Below are positions 31,896 to 31,909 of a stretch of 31,909 bases of DNA, one piece after another; within the stretch, counting starts at the first letter, position 1, and every line of letters begins with the position of its first letter. Location of the stretch: assembly GCA_025349905.2 (NCBI GenBank), contig MU624682.1:1-31909 (forward strand), read 5' to 3'. This stretch comes from Blastocladiella britannica. Its lineage: Eukaryota; Blastocladiomycota; Blastocladiomycetes; Blastocladiales; Blastocladiaceae. The position numbers and the translations under genes were made by a program. Under the pieces are notes generated by a model. That model was given only the letters and a program-made list of their open reading frames with translations, was not told where the DNA came from and did no database searches.

Positions 31896-31909
31896 TTTTT
31901 TTTTTTTTT
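31896..31909. repeat. T14 homopolymer at window end (A tract upstream of kinase start)
   Basis: The window ends in at least 14 T, an A tract upstream of the kinase ATG on its own strand, about 8 bases away. It is cut by the window edge, so its full length is unknown. Confidence 0.8.

Overview
The window is nuclear DNA from a compact, GC-rich eukaryote, most likely a zoosporic (flagellated) fungus. The evidence is a fungal-type homoisocitrate dehydrogenase (alpha-aminoadipate lysine pathway) beside two ciliary genes, RP2/XRP2 and the dynein-2 light intermediate chain, which Dikarya and other non-flagellated fungi lack. High GC and Ala/Ser/Pro/Asp-rich coding sequence would suit Blastocladiomycota, but that placement is inference, and a flagellated unicellular relative of fungi is not excluded. 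No viral, prokaryotic, transposon, rRNA, tRNA or CRISPR signal was seen.

I reconstruct 18 protein-coding genes in 31.9 kb, with 45 spliceosomal introns, nearly all 54-76 nt. Left to right: TAF12 (+), RP2 (-), LYS12 (+), NOG2 (-), MCM7 (+), RAD2/XPG (-), delta-12-type fatty acid desaturase (-), PIN4-type parvulin (+), an unrecognised multi-pass membrane protein (-), CDC27/APC3 (+), a FAM210/DUF1279 mitochondrial protein (-), IMPACT/YIH1 (+), NDUFAF5 (-), AP-3 beta (+), dynein-2 LIC (-), an unrecognised signal-anchor protein (-), a leucine-rich-repeat protein with an Ala-rich C-terminal half, possibly Sog2-like (-), and a CaMK-type kinase (-). From 169 to 27332 the strands alternate almost perfectly, so most genes form convergent pairs with 3' ends 21-55 bp apart and divergent pairs sharing 82-297 bp promoters. 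The last four genes are tandem on the minus strand.

The genes are mostly housekeeping functions: transcription (TAF12), ribosome assembly (NOG2), DNA replication and repair (MCM7, RAD2), cell cycle (CDC27), translation control (IMPACT), complex I assembly (NDUFAF5), lysosome/vacuole trafficking (AP-3), lipid and lysine synthesis, and flagellum biology (RP2, dynein-2 LIC). They do not form one pathway. I found no clearly novel multi-gene system. The best leads are the unknown membrane protein with a repeated GG...P..TT motif, the LRR/Ala-rich protein that only makes sense as one spliced gene, the recurrent GTCCGT-type splice donors, and the extreme 3'-end packing. Exon boundaries were set by hand from reading frame, GT/AG and remembered family alignments. 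No transcript data were available.
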